From: Lelliottia jeotgali
Lineage (GTDB): Bacteria; Pseudomonadota; Gammaproteobacteria; Enterobacterales; Enterobacteriaceae
NCBI GenBank assembly: GCA_002271215.1
Contig: CP018628.1
Coordinates: 3,968,001 to 4,032,000, forward strand
Direction: 5' to 3'
DNA: 64,000 nt
The stretch's first letter is position 1, and every line of letters starts with the position of its first letter. Made by a program: the position numbers and the translations under genes. Shown here piece by piece: positions 22,789 through 35,701 of this stretch. Below the pieces are notes generated by a model. The model was not told where the DNA came from. It made no database searches and saw only the letters and a program-made list of their open reading frames with translations.

Positions 22789-23754
22789 TCATTCGCCTGA
22801 GCGGGGGACAACTACAACCGCTTCACTTTTGCGCCAACGTCCCCAAAGACGATGACCAATGGCGGAATACATCGCGCCCGCAACCACGACAAACGCACCG
22901 AGATAACCCAACAGGTTTAACATCGGTTTGACGAAGAAATCGGGCCAGGCCATTGATAACAAATCTGAAAATAACAGCGTAAACAGCGGTGTGAGCGTAA
23001 TCAACGCGCTCACTTGTGCTGCCTGCCAACGCGCCATCGCTTCGGCCAGCGCGCCATAACCGACCAGCGTGTTCAGTCCACAAAAAATGAGGCACGCCAG
23101 TTGCCAGTCGCTAAGCTGGGAAATGACTCCCGGTTTCGCTAAAGGCAGTAGTGCTATCGTACACAAAGTGTACAGCAAAAAGAGGATCTGCTGTGAGGCA
23201 AGTCTGCGCAATAACACCTTTTGCGCGACGCCATAACTCACCCAGACCGTTGCTGCCCCGACACCAAAGATCACACCCCAGGTGTAATCCGTCAGTCGGG
23301 TAAATATCTCAAACAGGCTGGTGTTGAAAAACATCACCAGACCGCACAGCAACATAATTGCCCCGATGACCTGAGTGCCCCGCATCTTCTCTTTGAGGAT
23401 AAAGACGCTGGCCACCATCATACCGACCGGCGAAAGCTGGCCAATCACCTGAGACGCTGTAGGGCTTAAATATTGCAGAGAAGAGCTGAACAGAATGAAG
23501 TTCCCGAACAGACCCCCTGTCGCGATAGCTAACAGCACCAGCCAGCGCGGCTTACGGAAAATCCGCAGAGGTGGCAGCCGACCTTTTATCGCCAGAATCG
23601 CGCCGAGGCCAATACTGGCCATCAGGAAGCGATAAAATACCACCGTAGGCGGCTCCATCACTTCGAGGACCTGCTTCATGGCGATTGGCAACGCTCCCCA
23701 GCACACCGCTGTAGTGAGTGCCAGAATAATGCCGATGCCAGCCTGCTGTTTCAT
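22789..23754 (-). CDS. yhbE: EamA-family inner-membrane transporter YhbE
   Basis: Predicted drug/metabolite transporter; the substrate is not known. It has 321 residues from MKQQAGIGI, which matches E. coli YhbE and leaves AGGG at good spacing; an ATG two codons upstream is also possible. Ten hydrophobic segments are arranged as two EamA repeats (about 8-140 and 155-290). It lies between rpmA and obgE, though a terminator precedes it, so it may be read through or have its own promoter. Confidence 0.93.
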   Translation of the reverse strand: MKQQAGIGIILALTTAVCWGALPIAMKQVLEVMEPPTVVFYRFLMASIGLGAILAIKGRLPPLRIFRKPRWLVLLAIATGGLFGNFILFSSSLQYLSPTASQVIGQLSPVGMMVASVFILKEKMRGTQVIGAIMLLCGLVMFFNTSLFEIFTRLTDYTWGVIFGVGAATVWVSYGVAQKVLLRRLASQQILFLLYTLCTIALLPLAKPGVISQLSDWQLACLIFCGLNTLVGYGALAEAMARWQAAQVSALITLTPLFTLLFSDLLSMAWPDFFVKPMLNLLGYLGAFVVVAGAMYSAIGHRLWGRWRKSEAVVVVPRSGE

Positions 23755-23795
23755 GCCCATTTTCCCTGCAGAAAATTTTTGCAGCCTTTCAATGT

Positions 23796-23825
23796 AAAAA
23801 GCCCCGCAACACGTTGCGGGGCTTT
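23796..23825 (-). terminator. rpmA terminator
   Basis: A long perfect stem (GCCCCGCAAC with GTTGCGGGGC) is followed on the minus strand by a T-run, 25 bp after the rpmA stop. Confidence 0.9.
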
Positions 23826-23850
23826 AATCCGTTACCGGACCACGAAAAAC

Positions 23851-24108
<258 letters not shown>

Positions 24109-24127
24109 TTAAATCTCTCCTCAGGTC

Positions 24128-24484
<357 letters not shown>

Positions 24485-24510
24485 CTATAAATATTCACAA
24501 TAGGGCGCGA

Positions 24511-24539
24511 ATATTACGCAAAACGCGAGCCTTTGACAA
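24511..24539 (-). promoter_or_regulatory. rplU-rpmA promoter
   Basis: Minus-strand TTGTCA (24534-24539) and TAATAT (24511-24516) with a 17-bp spacer, about 70 bp upstream of rplU. It lies in the 257-bp gap shared with divergent ispB; I did not assign an ispB promoter with confidence, although a TACAAT at 24611-24616 is a possible -10. Confidence 0.85.
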
Positions 24540-24696
24540 GTGCTACCATCAATACATGAAGAAAAAAAACACAACGCGTACGCTAACGTTTATCTGAGCC
24601 GTTTTTTCAGTACAATCAACAATACTATTGATAAACCGAAACCTTCGTTAGCCCAGTAGTCATGCGCTAAACAGAATAAGAAGCCCGGCTTTTGCG

Positions 24697-25668
24697 ATGA
24701 ATTTAGAAAAAATCAACGAGTTAACCGCGCAAGATATGGCGGGTGTGAATGCAGCAATCCTGGAGCAACTCAACTCTGATGTTCAACTCATCAATCAGTT
24801 GGGTTATTACATCGTCAGTGGCGGCGGTAAACGTATCCGCCCAATGATTGCCATCCTGGCCGCGAGGGCCGTTGGCTATCAAGGTAATGCTCACGTCAAT
24901 ATTGCGGCCCTGATTGAGTTTATCCACACCGCGACGCTGCTTCATGATGACGTGGTGGATGAATCCGACATGCGTCGCGGTAAAGCCACCGCGAATGCCG
25001 CCTTTGGCAACGCAGCCAGCGTTCTGGTGGGCGATTTTATCTATACCCGCGCTTTCCAGATGATGACTCGTCTCGGCTCGCTGAAAGTGCTGGAAGTGAT
25101 GTCAGAGGCCGTCAACGTTATCGCTGAAGGTGAAGTCCTGCAGCTGATGAACGTCAATGACCCGGACATCACCGAAGAAAACTACATGCGCGTGATTTAC
25201 AGCAAAACTGCGCGTCTGTTTGAAGCCGCTGCTCAGTGCTCCGGCATTCTGGCAGGCTGCTCTGAGGAGCAAGAGCGTGGACTGCAGGACTATGGTCGCT
25301 ATCTGGGCACCGCGTTCCAGCTAATTGATGATTTGCTTGATTACAGTGCGGATGGTGAAACCCTCGGTAAAAACGTCGGTGATGACCTGAATGAAGGCAA
25401 ACCGACTCTGCCGCTGTTGCACGCCATGCGCAACGGAACGCCGGATCAAGCGAAGCTCATCCGCGAGGCTATCGAACAAGGAAACGGCCGACACCTTCTG
25501 GAACCTGTACTGGAAACAATGGCAATCTGTGGATCGCTTGAATGGACGCGCCAGCGTGCAGAAGAAGAAGCGGATAAAGCCATCGCCGCCATCCAGGTGA
25601 TACCAGACAGCCCGTGGCGTGATGCACTTATTGGGCTCGCTCACATTGCTGTTCAGCGCGATCGTTAA
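24697..25668 (+). CDS. ispB: Octaprenyl diphosphate synthase
   Basis: Elongates farnesyl diphosphate with isopentenyl diphosphate to the C40 side chain of ubiquinone and menaquinone. The 323 residues match E. coli. First Asp-rich motif LLHDDVVDESDMRRG (about 80-94) and second LIDDLLDYSAD (about 209-219) bind the diphosphates through Mg. It stands alone, divergent from rplU and followed by an 8-bp hairpin. Confidence 0.97.
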   Translation: MNLEKINELTAQDMAGVNAAILEQLNSDVQLINQLGYYIVSGGGKRIRPMIAILAARAVGYQGNAHVNIAALIEFIHTATLLHDDVVDESDMRRGKATANAAFGNAASVLVGDFIYTRAFQMMTRLGSLKVLEVMSEAVNVIAEGEVLQLMNVNDPDITEENYMRVIYSKTARLFEAAAQCSGILAGCSEEQERGLQDYGRYLGTAFQLIDDLLDYSADGETLGKNVGDDLNEGKPTLPLLHAMRNGTPDQAKLIREAIEQGNGRHLLEPVLETMAICGSLEWTRQRAEEEADKAIAAIQVIPDSPWRDALIGLAHIAVQRDR

Positions 25669-25678
25669 CCCCCTCTTT

Positions 25679-25703
25679 GCTCCCCGTTAAATTAGCGGGG
25701 AGC
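25679..25703 (+). terminator. Hairpin after ispB
   Basis: GCTCCCCG pairs with CGGGGAGC (8 bp) just past the ispB stop. The T-run is poor (TTCC), so termination strength is uncertain. Confidence 0.6.
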
Positions 25704-25897
25704 TTCCAATAAGCTCCAGTAAAGCATCTATTCGCGTTAAATAATCAGCTTACAGGCCGCATGAATAAAGCCCTGTCATAATCTGAATATTGATTTCTGT
25801 TATGCGAACTTTTTAGAACCGTTGTTCGAAGAAGGTATAATAGCCAACGTCAGTCCAGCCAAAATGACGTGGACGCATTTGAATCAGGGAACAGCTT

Positions 25898-26185
25898 ATG
25901 GATAGGAAATTTATTGACTGGCATTCTGCCGACATTATTGCCGCCCTGCGGAAACGAGGGACCTCTCTGGCAGCAGAATCACGGCGCAGTGGGTTAAGTT
26001 CTTCAACGCTTGCGAACGCGTTAACCCGCCCGTGGCCAAAAGGAGAATTGATTATTGCCACTGCGCTCGAAACGCAGCCCTGGGTGATCTGGCCATCACG
26101 TTACCATGATCCTATTACGCACGAATTTATCGACAGAACACGCATGATGCGCAAGAAAGCAGAGGAAAAAGAGCGCCAGATCTGA
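25898..26185 (+). CDS. sfsB: Ner-like DNA-binding protein SfsB (Nlp)
   Basis: A 95-residue helix-turn-helix protein related to the Ner repressor of phage Mu; in E. coli SfsB affects maltose gene expression. FIDWHSADIIAALRKRGTSLAAESRR and SSSTLANALTRPWPKGE hold the HTH, and PWVIWPSRYHD is the conserved end. The tail differs from E. coli (MMRKKAEEKERQI against a shorter end). It lies in the usual place between ispB and murA, convergent with murA. Confidence 0.92.
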   Translation: MDRKFIDWHSADIIAALRKRGTSLAAESRRSGLSSSTLANALTRPWPKGELIIATALETQPWVIWPSRYHDPITHEFIDRTRMMRKKAEEKERQI

Positions 26186-26248
26186 CGCTTTTACACAGGC
26201 AGGAACAGCAACCCCCCCGGCCATACTGGCAGGGGGCTGCAGGAACGA

Positions 26249-27520
<1,272 letters not shown>

Positions 27521-27559
27521 TTATGAATTCAACCGTGCTGCGGGCTCAATACCCTCAGC

Positions 27560-27814
27560 TCAAAAACCGTTTAACTTGCGATCGCGTTCCCACTCTTGCG
27601 GGGTATAGGCTTTGATCGACAGAGCATGGATGCGGTTATCCGCAATGTATTCCATCAGCGGCGCGTAGACAGCCTGCTGTTTCTTCACACGGCTCATGCC
27701 GTCGAATATCTCACCCACAGCAATAACCTGAAAGTGACTGCCATCGCCAGTGACGTGGACTTCCTTAAGGGAGAGTGCGTTCATCAGCACTGTCTGGATT
27801 TCATGATTTTCCAT
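27560..27814 (-). CDS. ibaG: BolA-family protein IbaG
   Basis: An 84-residue BolA-like protein; in E. coli it binds monothiol glutaredoxin Grx4 with an Fe-S cluster and is linked to acid tolerance. The BolA fold is recognisable ([33 protein letters not shown]), with a His for cluster binding in GSHFQ. It lies 51 bp upstream of murA and 125 bp after mlaB, behind the mlaB terminator. Confidence 0.95.
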   Translation of the reverse strand: MENHEIQTVLMNALSLKEVHVTGDGSHFQVIAVGEIFDGMSRVKKQQAVYAPLMEYIADNRIHALSIKAYTPQEWERDRKLNGF

Positions 27815-27884
27815 GGGTTCTAAATCATCGGGTAGTGAAACAAGCCCAACATCTTAGAGCAAAGTGGCGCAGGCTTAAACAGGC

Positions 27885-27917
27885 AAAAAGCCCCGACGAT
27901 GAAACAGTCGAGGCTTT
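27885..27917 (-). terminator. mla operon terminator
   Basis: A stem with one mismatch (GCCTCGAC... GTCGGGGC on the minus strand) is followed by five T residues, 22 bp after the mlaB stop. Confidence 0.85.
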
Positions 27918-27939
27918 CAGAAGTAACGCACTGAAAATA

Positions 27940-28232
27940 TTAGCGAGGTAAAACGTCTTCGGGCAGATTGTACAGCTGCGCAAGCGTGACAACGTTTTCG
28001 CTGGCACCAGAAAGCGAGACCGCCCTTCCGTGCTTTTTACCTTCAGCGACCAGATGGACCAGCAGCGCAACACCTGCCGTATCCACTCGCGTGACGCCAC
28101 TTAAATCAATCAGCGCAACACCCTGCATGGTTTCATGACGGGCATCCCACAGCGGAATCAGCAGGTCCTGGTCGAGCTCACCCGACAACATCAGTTTGTC
28201 GCCTTCGCGCGACCAGCTAAAGGGCTGCGTCA

Positions 28233-28233
<1 letters not shown>
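27940..28233 (-). CDS. mlaB: STAS protein MlaB of the phospholipid transporter
   Basis: Cytoplasmic STAS-domain subunit that binds MlaF and is needed for assembly and activity of the MlaFEDB complex. The 97 residues include Thr52 in RVDTAGVALL, the position essential in E. coli. The start overlaps the mlaC stop by one base (28233). Confidence 0.96.
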
Positions 28234-28871
<638 letters not shown>

Positions 28872-29435
28872 TTACTTCTCCTGAGATGAATTCGTCGTGC
28901 CAGGGGTCGGCGCGACGTCAGTTGGGCCTTCAGTCTGTGCAGGGGCATCGTCGGACTTTTTGTCATCGCCTTTACCGCTGTAAAGGAACTGACCAATCAT
29001 ATCTTCCAGCACCATGGCCGATTTCGTATCCTGAATCACGCCGCCATCTTTAAGGATAGACGTTCCCAGCTCCGGATCTTCAAAGCCGACATTCAGCGCC
29101 AGGTACTGCTCGCCCAGCAGACCAGAAGTACGGATAGACAGAGAACTGGTATCCGGGATGTGGTTGTAGCGCTCTTCGATGTCCATTTCGACGCGCGGTA
29201 GATAGGTTTTGTCATCCAGCGTTATGTCTGAGACGCGGCCAATCACCACACCGCCAATACGCACCGGGGAACGTGCCTTCAGACCCCCGATATTATCGAA
29301 AGTCGCATAGAGACGATAAGTGGGTTCAGTCCGAATGGAGGTGATATCCGCCGCTCTGAGACAGATAAACAGCGCAGCCAGCAGCGCCAGTAGCAGAAAC
29401 ACACCTACCCAAATTTCACTTTTTCTTGTTTGCAT
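28872..29435 (-). CDS. mlaD: MCE-domain protein MlaD
   Basis: Inner-membrane-anchored hexamer forming the periplasmic lipid-binding ring of the Mla transporter. It has 187 residues (E. coli 183). One membrane helix at about 7-27 precedes the MCE domain (about 39-117: YATFDNIGGLKARSPVRIGGVVIGRV). The C-terminal tail is Asp/Thr/Pro-rich and slightly longer than in E. coli. The start at 29433-29435 (MQTRKSEIWVG) is 4 bp after the mlaE stop. Confidence 0.96.
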   Translation of the reverse strand: MQTRKSEIWVGVFLLLALLAALFICLRAADITSIRTEPTYRLYATFDNIGGLKARSPVRIGGVVIGRVSDITLDDKTYLPRVEMDIEERYNHIPDTSSLSIRTSGLLGEQYLALNVGFEDPELGTSILKDGGVIQDTKSAMVLEDMIGQFLYSGKGDDKKSDDAPAQTEGPTDVAPTPGTTNSSQEK

Positions 29436-29439
29436 GAAC

Positions 29440-30228
<789 letters not shown>

Positions 30229-31041
30229 TTAACTCCCTATTCCCAGTAAATCATGATGATAGTCGCCCGCCGGATAGCGGAACGGTACGGGACCATCGGC
30301 AATCCCATCAAGGAACTGACGAACGCGCGGATCGCTGTTGTTTTGCAACGCCTGAGCGCCACCGTGGGCGACGATTTTTTTATCCGCCACAATGTAAGCG
30401 TAATCCGCGATACTCAGCACCTCGGGCACATCGTGCGAAACCACGATGCATGTGACACCCAGCGCGCTGTTCAGTTCTGAAATCAGCTTCACCAGCACGC
30501 CCATAGTAATAGGGTCCTGACCAACGAAGGGCTCGTCGAACATGATTAAGTCCGGTTCCAGAGCAATTGCGCGCGCCAGCGCAGCGCGACGCGCCATCCC
30601 GCCTGAAAGCTCCGAAGGCATGAGTTTTGCTGCCCCACGCAGGCCCACCGCCTCAAGCTTCATCATCACCGTCGTTTTCAGCAGTTCAGGAGGCAAACGG
30701 GTATGTTCACGCAGCGGATAAGCGACATTATCAAAGACATTCATGTCGGTGAATAACGCGCCCGACTGAAACAGCATGCTCATTCGCTTACGGACGGTAT
30801 ACAGGCGTGAGCGAGACATCGCCGGGACATTTTCACCGTCGAAGAGAATCTCGCCATGATCCGGTGGGATCTGTCCACCGATCAAACGCAGCAGCGTGGT
30901 TTTACCGATACCAGAGGGGCCCATGATCGCCGTGATCTTGCCCCGTGGCACCGTCAGCGTGATGTCTTCAAATATCAATCGATTGCCGCGCGAGAAGCTA
31001 ACGTCACGGACATCGACTAAATTCGCCATCGTTTGGCTCAT
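30229..31041 (-). CDS. mlaF: ATP-binding protein MlaF
   Basis: ATPase of the Mla phospholipid transporter that maintains outer-membrane lipid asymmetry. It has 270 residues. Walker A GPSGIGKTT starts at residue 41, signature LSGGMARRAALARA near 146, Walker B LIMFDEPF, and the H-loop SHDVPEV. The C-terminal extension that binds the neighbouring MlaF/MlaB is present. First gene of mlaFEDCB, divergent from yrbG across 227 bp that should hold both promoters. Confidence 0.97.
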   Translation of the reverse strand: MSQTMANLVDVRDVSFSRGNRLIFEDITLTVPRGKITAIMGPSGIGKTTLLRLIGGQIPPDHGEILFDGENVPAMSRSRLYTVRKRMSMLFQSGALFTDMNVFDNVAYPLREHTRLPPELLKTTVMMKLEAVGLRGAAKLMPSELSGGMARRAALARAIALEPDLIMFDEPFVGQDPITMGVLVKLISELNSALGVTCIVVSHDVPEVLSIADYAYIVADKKIVAHGGAQALQNNSDPRVRQFLDGIADGPVPFRYPAGDYHHDLLGIGS

Positions 31042-31268
31042 TTAAAGTTCCTTTCTTTCCCGTTAAGGTTAAGCATGGCGCTTAATTCAGCCTTAAACCC
31101 GACATTTTTACAGAATATTATCCGCGCAGGTTAGCGAAAGCTGGCATTTGTTTTACTTTTCCGGCGCATAAAGTCAAAATTAGGAATTCGTTACGTCTAC
31201 AGACTGCATGCGGCGCCAGAGATTCATTCTCAGTGGACCGGCGAGTATACCTGAATAAAGGATTTTTG

Positions 31269-32246
31269 ATGCTTTTAGCAACGGCACTGTTAATAATTGG
31301 TTTACTGTTGGTGGTCTACAGTGCTGACCGTTTGGTTTTTGCCGCATCCATCCTTTGCCGACTCTTTGGTATACCGCCTTTGATTATCGGGATGACGGTG
31401 GTGAGCGTGGGAACATCGCTCCCGGAAATTATCGTCTCCGCTTCCGCCTCGCTTCACGGTCAGATCGATCTCGCCATCGGAACGGCAATCGGCTCTAATA
31501 TCGTTAACATTTTATTGATTCTTGGCCTCGCTGCGTTGCTGCATCCATTTCGCGTGGATTCTGATGTTCTGCGCCGCGAATTGCCGCTAATGTTAATTGT
31601 CAGCCTGCTGGCAGGGTATGTGCTTTATGATGGGCAACTCACCTTTGACGACGGCATTTTACTGCTGGCGCTGGCGATCATCTGGCTGCTGTATATCGTT
31701 AAAATCGCCCGACTGGCGGAAAAACAAGGTGATGACAGCCTGACACGTGAACAAGTCGCTGAACTTCCGCGTGAAGGCACTCTGCCCGTTGCCCTGCTGT
31801 GGCTGGGTGTTGCACTTATTATTATGCCGATGTCCACCCGCATGGTCGTCGATAACGCCACGGTGCTGGCCAACTATTTCGCAATCAGCGAACTGACCAT
31901 TGGCCTGACCGTGATTGCGATCGGCACCAGCTTGCCAGAACTGGCCACAGCGATAGCGGGCGCACGCAAAGGCGAAGGTGATATTGCGATTGGCAATATC
32001 ATTGGCTCGAATATCTTCAACATCGCGATCGTAATGGGTTTACCCGCGCTGATTGCGCCAGGGGCCTTTAATCCGCTGGCTTTCTCCCGCGATTACGGAG
32101 TGATGCTGTTAGTCAGCGTGATTTTCGCCCTGCTCTGCTGGCGGCGGAAACAACAGATAGGCAAAGGGGCTGGCGCCTTGTTGACGGGTGGTTTTATCGT
32201 ATGGATGGCGATGCTGTACTGGCTGTCGCCTCTTCTCTCTGGGTAA
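31269..32246 (+). CDS. yrbG: Calcium/sodium antiporter family protein YrbG
   Basis: Inner-membrane CaCA exchanger of unproven physiological substrate. The 325 residues form two inverted repeats, each with the alpha motif GTSLPE (about 42 and 218) and GSNI(V/F)N. The start at 31269 matches E. coli (MLLATALLIIGLLLVVYSADRLVFAASIL); an upstream in-frame GTG/ATG reading adds 12 residues through the likely ribosome-site region. It leads the kds-lpt operon. Confidence 0.95.
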   Translation: MLLATALLIIGLLLVVYSADRLVFAASILCRLFGIPPLIIGMTVVSVGTSLPEIIVSASASLHGQIDLAIGTAIGSNIVNILLILGLAALLHPFRVDSDVLRRELPLMLIVSLLAGYVLYDGQLTFDDGILLLALAIIWLLYIVKIARLAEKQGDDSLTREQVAELPREGTLPVALLWLGVALIIMPMSTRMVVDNATVLANYFAISELTIGLTVIAIGTSLPELATAIAGARKGEGDIAIGNIIGSNIFNIAIVMGLPALIAPGAFNPLAFSRDYGVMLLVSVIFALLCWRRKQQIGKGAGALLTGGFIVWMAMLYWLSPLLSG

Positions 32247-32259
32247 ACGGAAACGCATT

Positions 32260-33246
32260 ATGTCGCAAATAGAATTGCAGCCGGGTTTTGACTTTCAGAA
32301 AGCAGGCAAAGAAGTTCTGGAGATTGAACGTGAAGGTCTGGCTCAGTTAGATCAATATATTAATCAGGACTTTACTCATGCATGCGAGAAAATATTCTCC
32401 TGTTCGGGCAAAGTCGTGGTGATGGGGATGGGCAAATCGGGTCACATTGGCCGCAAAATGGCCGCGACCTTTGCCAGTACCGGAACATCCTCTTTCTTCG
32501 TGCATCCAGGTGAAGCGGCGCACGGCGATCTCGGGATGGTCACGCCGCAAGATGTGGTTATTGCGCTGTCCAACTCCGGTGAATCCAACGAAATACTGGC
32601 GCTGATCCCCGTGCTGAAACGTCTGCACGTTCCACTCATTTGCATGACCAGCCGCCCAGAAAGCAGCATGGCGCGGGCGGCGGATGTTCACCTGTGCGTG
32701 AAAGTGCCGAAAGAAGCCTGCCCACTTGGCCTGGCACCGACCTCCAGTACCACCGCGGCGCTGGTGATGGGTGATGCGCTCGCCGTAGCCCTGCTCGAAG
32801 CGCGTGGATTCACCCCAGAAGATTTCGCCCTTTCCCACCCAGGCGGCGCGCTGGGACGTAAACTTCTGTTGCGGGTGAACGATATTATGCACACTGGCGC
32901 AGAGATCCCTCACGTCAGCAAAGACGCCTCGCTGCGTGATGCCTTACTGGAGATCACGCGTAAGAACCTCGGTATGACGGTCATCTGTGACGACCTGATG
33001 AAGATCGAAGGGATCTTCACCGACGGTGATTTACGTCGTGTGTTTGATATGGGCGTTGACGTGCGCACTTTAGGCATCGCCGACGTCATGACACCCGGCG
33101 GGATCCGGGTGCGTCCCGGAACGCTGGCGGTTGAAGTTCTAAACCTGATGCAGTCTCGTCATATTACCTCAACCATGGTTGCCGATGGCGACCAACTGCT
33201 GGGTGTGGTACATATGCATGATCTTCTGCGCGCAGGCGTAGTGTAA
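32260..33246 (+). CDS. kdsD: D-arabinose 5-phosphate isomerase
   Basis: Isomerises ribulose-5-phosphate to arabinose-5-phosphate, the first step of KDO synthesis for LPS. The 328 residues match E. coli: SIS domain (about 35-180: GMGKSGHIGRKMAATFASTG, SNSGESNE) then two CBS domains (about 205-325). The start at 32260 is 13 bp after yrbG. Confidence 0.98.
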   Translation: MSQIELQPGFDFQKAGKEVLEIEREGLAQLDQYINQDFTHACEKIFSCSGKVVVMGMGKSGHIGRKMAATFASTGTSSFFVHPGEAAHGDLGMVTPQDVVIALSNSGESNEILALIPVLKRLHVPLICMTSRPESSMARAADVHLCVKVPKEACPLGLAPTSSTTAALVMGDALAVALLEARGFTPEDFALSHPGGALGRKLLLRVNDIMHTGAEIPHVSKDASLRDALLEITRKNLGMTVICDDLMKIEGIFTDGDLRRVFDMGVDVRTLGIADVMTPGGIRVRPGTLAVEVLNLMQSRHITSTMVADGDQLLGVVHMHDLLRAGVV

Positions 33247-33260
33247 TGAAGGATAAGACA

Positions 33261-33827
33261 ATGAGTAATGCGGGTGCATCCCTTGCAACCTGTTATGGCC
33301 CAGTCAGTACGCAAATGATGGCGCAGGCAGAAAAAATCCGCCTGCTGATTCTGGATGTTGATGGCGTACTGTCCGATGGCTTAATTTTTATGGGCAATAA
33401 TGGCGAAGAGCTGAAAGCCTTTAATGTACGCGACGGCTACGGAATTCGCTGTGCGATCACATCCGGTATCGAAGTTGCTATCATCACCGGACGTAAGGCT
33501 AAACTGGTAGAAGATCGCTGCGAAACATTGGGCATCACCCATTTGTATCAAGGCCAATCCGACAAAATGGTAGCGTTCAGGGATTTACTGGCGAAGCTTG
33601 CCATCGCACCTGAGAACGTAGCTTATGTTGGGGACGATCTGATCGACTGGCCAGTCATGGCCGAAGTCGGTTTGAGTATCGCCGTTGCCGACGCCCATCC
33701 TCTTTTGATCCCGCGCGCTGACTATGTCACCCGGATCAATGGCGGTCGCGGCGCCGTTCGTGAAGTATGCGATTTATTGTTGCTGGCGCAGGGCAAGCTT
33801 GATGAGGCCAAAGGGCAATCGATATGA
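33261..33827 (+). CDS. kdsC: 3-deoxy-D-manno-octulosonate 8-phosphate phosphatase
   Basis: HAD phosphatase that removes phosphate from KDO-8-phosphate. The 188 residues equal E. coli. Catalytic Asp32 and Asp34 are in LLILDVDGVLSDG, with GDDLIDWPVM as motif III; it lacks a cap domain, as the tetrameric C0 type does. The ATG at 33261 follows AAGGA; five codons further upstream are non-conserved. It overlaps lptC by ATGA. Confidence 0.97.
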   Translation: MSNAGASLATCYGPVSTQMMAQAEKIRLLILDVDGVLSDGLIFMGNNGEELKAFNVRDGYGIRCAITSGIEVAIITGRKAKLVEDRCETLGITHLYQGQSDKMVAFRDLLAKLAIAPENVAYVGDDLIDWPVMAEVGLSIAVADAHPLLIPRADYVTRINGGRGAVREVCDLLLLAQGKLDEAKGQSI

Positions 33828-34399
33828 GTAAAACCAGACGTTGGGTTATCATTCTGCTTTCACTGGCCGTGCTGGTCCTGATTGGCGTGAATATCGCTGA
33901 CCGCGACGATACGCCCGATGAAGTCGTTAATACCAACGACCCAACCTACAAAAGCGATCACAGCGATACGGTAGTTTATAGCCCGGAAGGTGCCCTGAAC
34001 TACCGTCTGATTGCGCAGCATGTAGAATATTTTTCCGATGACGGTATCTCGTGGTTCACCCAACCGGTGATGACCACATTTGATACCAACAAAATTCCGA
34101 CGTGGTCGATTAAATCTGACCGGGCAAAATTGACGAATGACCGTATGCTTTATCTGTATGGTCATGTTGAAGTCAATGCTCTGACGCCAGACTCTCAACT
34201 GCGCAAAATTACTACGGATAACGCCCAGATAAACCTGGTCACCCAGGATGTCACGTCGCAGGATCTGGTGACGTTATACGGCACAACATTTAATTCCAGC
34301 GGTTTAAGAATGCGCGGGAACTTACGCAGCAAAAACGCCGAGCTGATTGAAAAGGTTAGAACCTCCTATGAAATTCAAAACAAACAAACTCAGCCTTAA
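33824..34399 (+). CDS. lptC: LPS export protein LptC
   Basis: Bitopic inner-membrane protein that passes LPS from LptBFG to LptA. The 191 residues equal E. coli. One membrane helix lies at about 7-25 (WVIILLSLAVLVLIGVNIA), followed by a periplasmic beta-jellyroll. It overlaps kdsC by 4 bp and lptA by 32 bp. Confidence 0.97.
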   Translation: MSKTRRWVIILLSLAVLVLIGVNIADRDDTPDEVVNTNDPTYKSDHSDTVVYSPEGALNYRLIAQHVEYFSDDGISWFTQPVMTTFDTNKIPTWSIKSDRAKLTNDRMLYLYGHVEVNALTPDSQLRKITTDNAQINLVTQDVTSQDLVTLYGTTFNSSGLRMRGNLRSKNAELIEKVRTSYEIQNKQTQP

Positions 34400-34922
34400 A
34401 TTTATCATTGCCAGCGCGCTGCTGGCCGCCAGTCTCCCCGCGCTTGCTGTGACGGGCGACACTGAGCAGCCGATTCATATCGAATCTGACACGCAGTCGC
34501 TTGATATGCAGGGTAACGTCGTCACCTTCACTGGCAACGTCGTCATGACCCAAGGCACGATCAAAATCAATGCCGATAAAGTGGTTGTCACCCGTCCGGG
34601 CGGCGAGCAGGGCAAAGAGATTATTGATGGCTACGGCAATCCGGCAACGTTCTATCAAATGCAGGATAACGGCAAGCCAGTGAAAGGCCATGCATCTCAT
34701 ATGCACTATGAGCTGGCGAAAGATCTCGTCATCCTGACCGGGAATGCCTATCTGGAACAGCTGGATAGCAATATCACCGGCGATAAGATCACGTATCTGG
34801 TGAAAGAGCAGAAAATGCAGGCATTCAGCGACAAAGGTAAGCGCGTCACCACCGTTCTGGTTCCGTCTCAGCTGCAAGACAAGAACAAAGACCAGGCCCC
34901 GGCACAGAAAAAGAGTAACTAA
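34368..34922 (+). CDS. lptA: Periplasmic LPS-bridge protein LptA
   Basis: Oligomerises between LptC and LptD to form the bridge for LPS. It has 184 residues; the signal peptide ends after LPALA (27). The OstA/LptA jellyroll (IHIESDTQSLDMQGNVVTFTG) follows. The start codon lies inside lptC, giving a 32-bp overlap. The ATG at 34368 follows ACCTCCT-flanking sequence and gives the family N-terminus MKFKTNKLSL. Confidence 0.97.
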   Translation: MKFKTNKLSLKFIIASALLAASLPALAVTGDTEQPIHIESDTQSLDMQGNVVTFTGNVVMTQGTIKINADKVVVTRPGGEQGKEIIDGYGNPATFYQMQDNGKPVKGHASHMHYELAKDLVILTGNAYLEQLDSNITGDKITYLVKEQKMQAFSDKGKRVTTVLVPSQLQDKNKDQAPAQKKSN

Positions 34923-34928
34923 TTCGTT

Positions 34929-35654
34929 ATGGCAACTTTAACTGCAAAGAACCTCGCCAAAGCCTATAAAGGCCGCCGCGTCGTGGAAGATGTCAGTCTG
35001 ACCGTGAACTCCGGCGAAATCGTTGGCCTGTTGGGTCCAAACGGTGCGGGTAAAACCACCACCTTTTATATGGTGGTCGGGATTGTCCCGCGCGATGCTG
35101 GCAACATTATCATTGATGATGAAGACATCAGTCTTCTGCCACTGCATGCGCGTGCCCGTCGCGGTATTGGCTATTTGCCGCAGGAAGCGTCGATTTTCCG
35201 CCGCCTGAGCGTATTCGACAACCTGATGGCGGTTCTGCAAATCCGTGACGATTTGACCTCCGAGCAGCGTCAGGATCGTGCAAATGAGCTGATGGAAGAG
35301 TTCCACATCGAACATTTACGCGACAGCCTGGGCCAGGCCCTTTCCGGTGGTGAACGCCGCCGCGTCGAAATAGCCCGTGCCCTGGCAGCAAATCCGAAAT
35401 TTATCCTGCTGGATGAACCTTTTGCGGGCGTCGACCCAATCTCCGTTATCGACATCAAGCGTATTATCGAGCATTTGCGCGACAGCGGCCTCGGTGTGCT
35501 CATCACTGACCACAACGTACGTGAAACGTTGGCGGTTTGTGAACGTGCTTATATCGTCAGCCAGGGCCATTTAATCGCCCACGGCACTCCGTTAGAAATT
35601 CTCGAAGACGAGCATGTGAAGCGTGTGTACCTTGGGGAAGACTTCAGACTCTGA
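34929..35654 (+). CDS. lptB: LPS export ATPase LptB
   Basis: Cytoplasmic ATPase dimer that drives LptFG. The 241 residues equal E. coli. Walker [10 protein letters not shown] at about 36-44, signature [15 protein letters not shown], Walker [14 protein letters not shown], and H-loop DHNVRE. It lies 6 bp after lptA; its partners lptF and lptG are also in this window, but 8 kb away in the relocated block. Confidence 0.98.
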   Translation: MATLTAKNLAKAYKGRRVVEDVSLTVNSGEIVGLLGPNGAGKTTTFYMVVGIVPRDAGNIIIDDEDISLLPLHARARRGIGYLPQEASIFRRLSVFDNLMAVLQIRDDLTSEQRQDRANELMEEFHIEHLRDSLGQALSGGERRRVEIARALAANPKFILLDEPFAGVDPISVIDIKRIIEHLRDSGLGVLITDHNVRETLAVCERAYIVSQGHLIAHGTPLEILEDEHVKRVYLGEDFRL

Positions 35655-35701
35655 TAGGGTAGAGGTTAAGTCACGCCAAAGCGGGGAAAAACGCTCTGAA
35701 C

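Noticed and set aside
26204..26243. C-rich/G-rich tract between sfsB and murA as a terminator
   Set aside because: Pairing between the C-run and G-run is possible but irregular, with no clear T-run on either strand; not strong enough to list as a feature.
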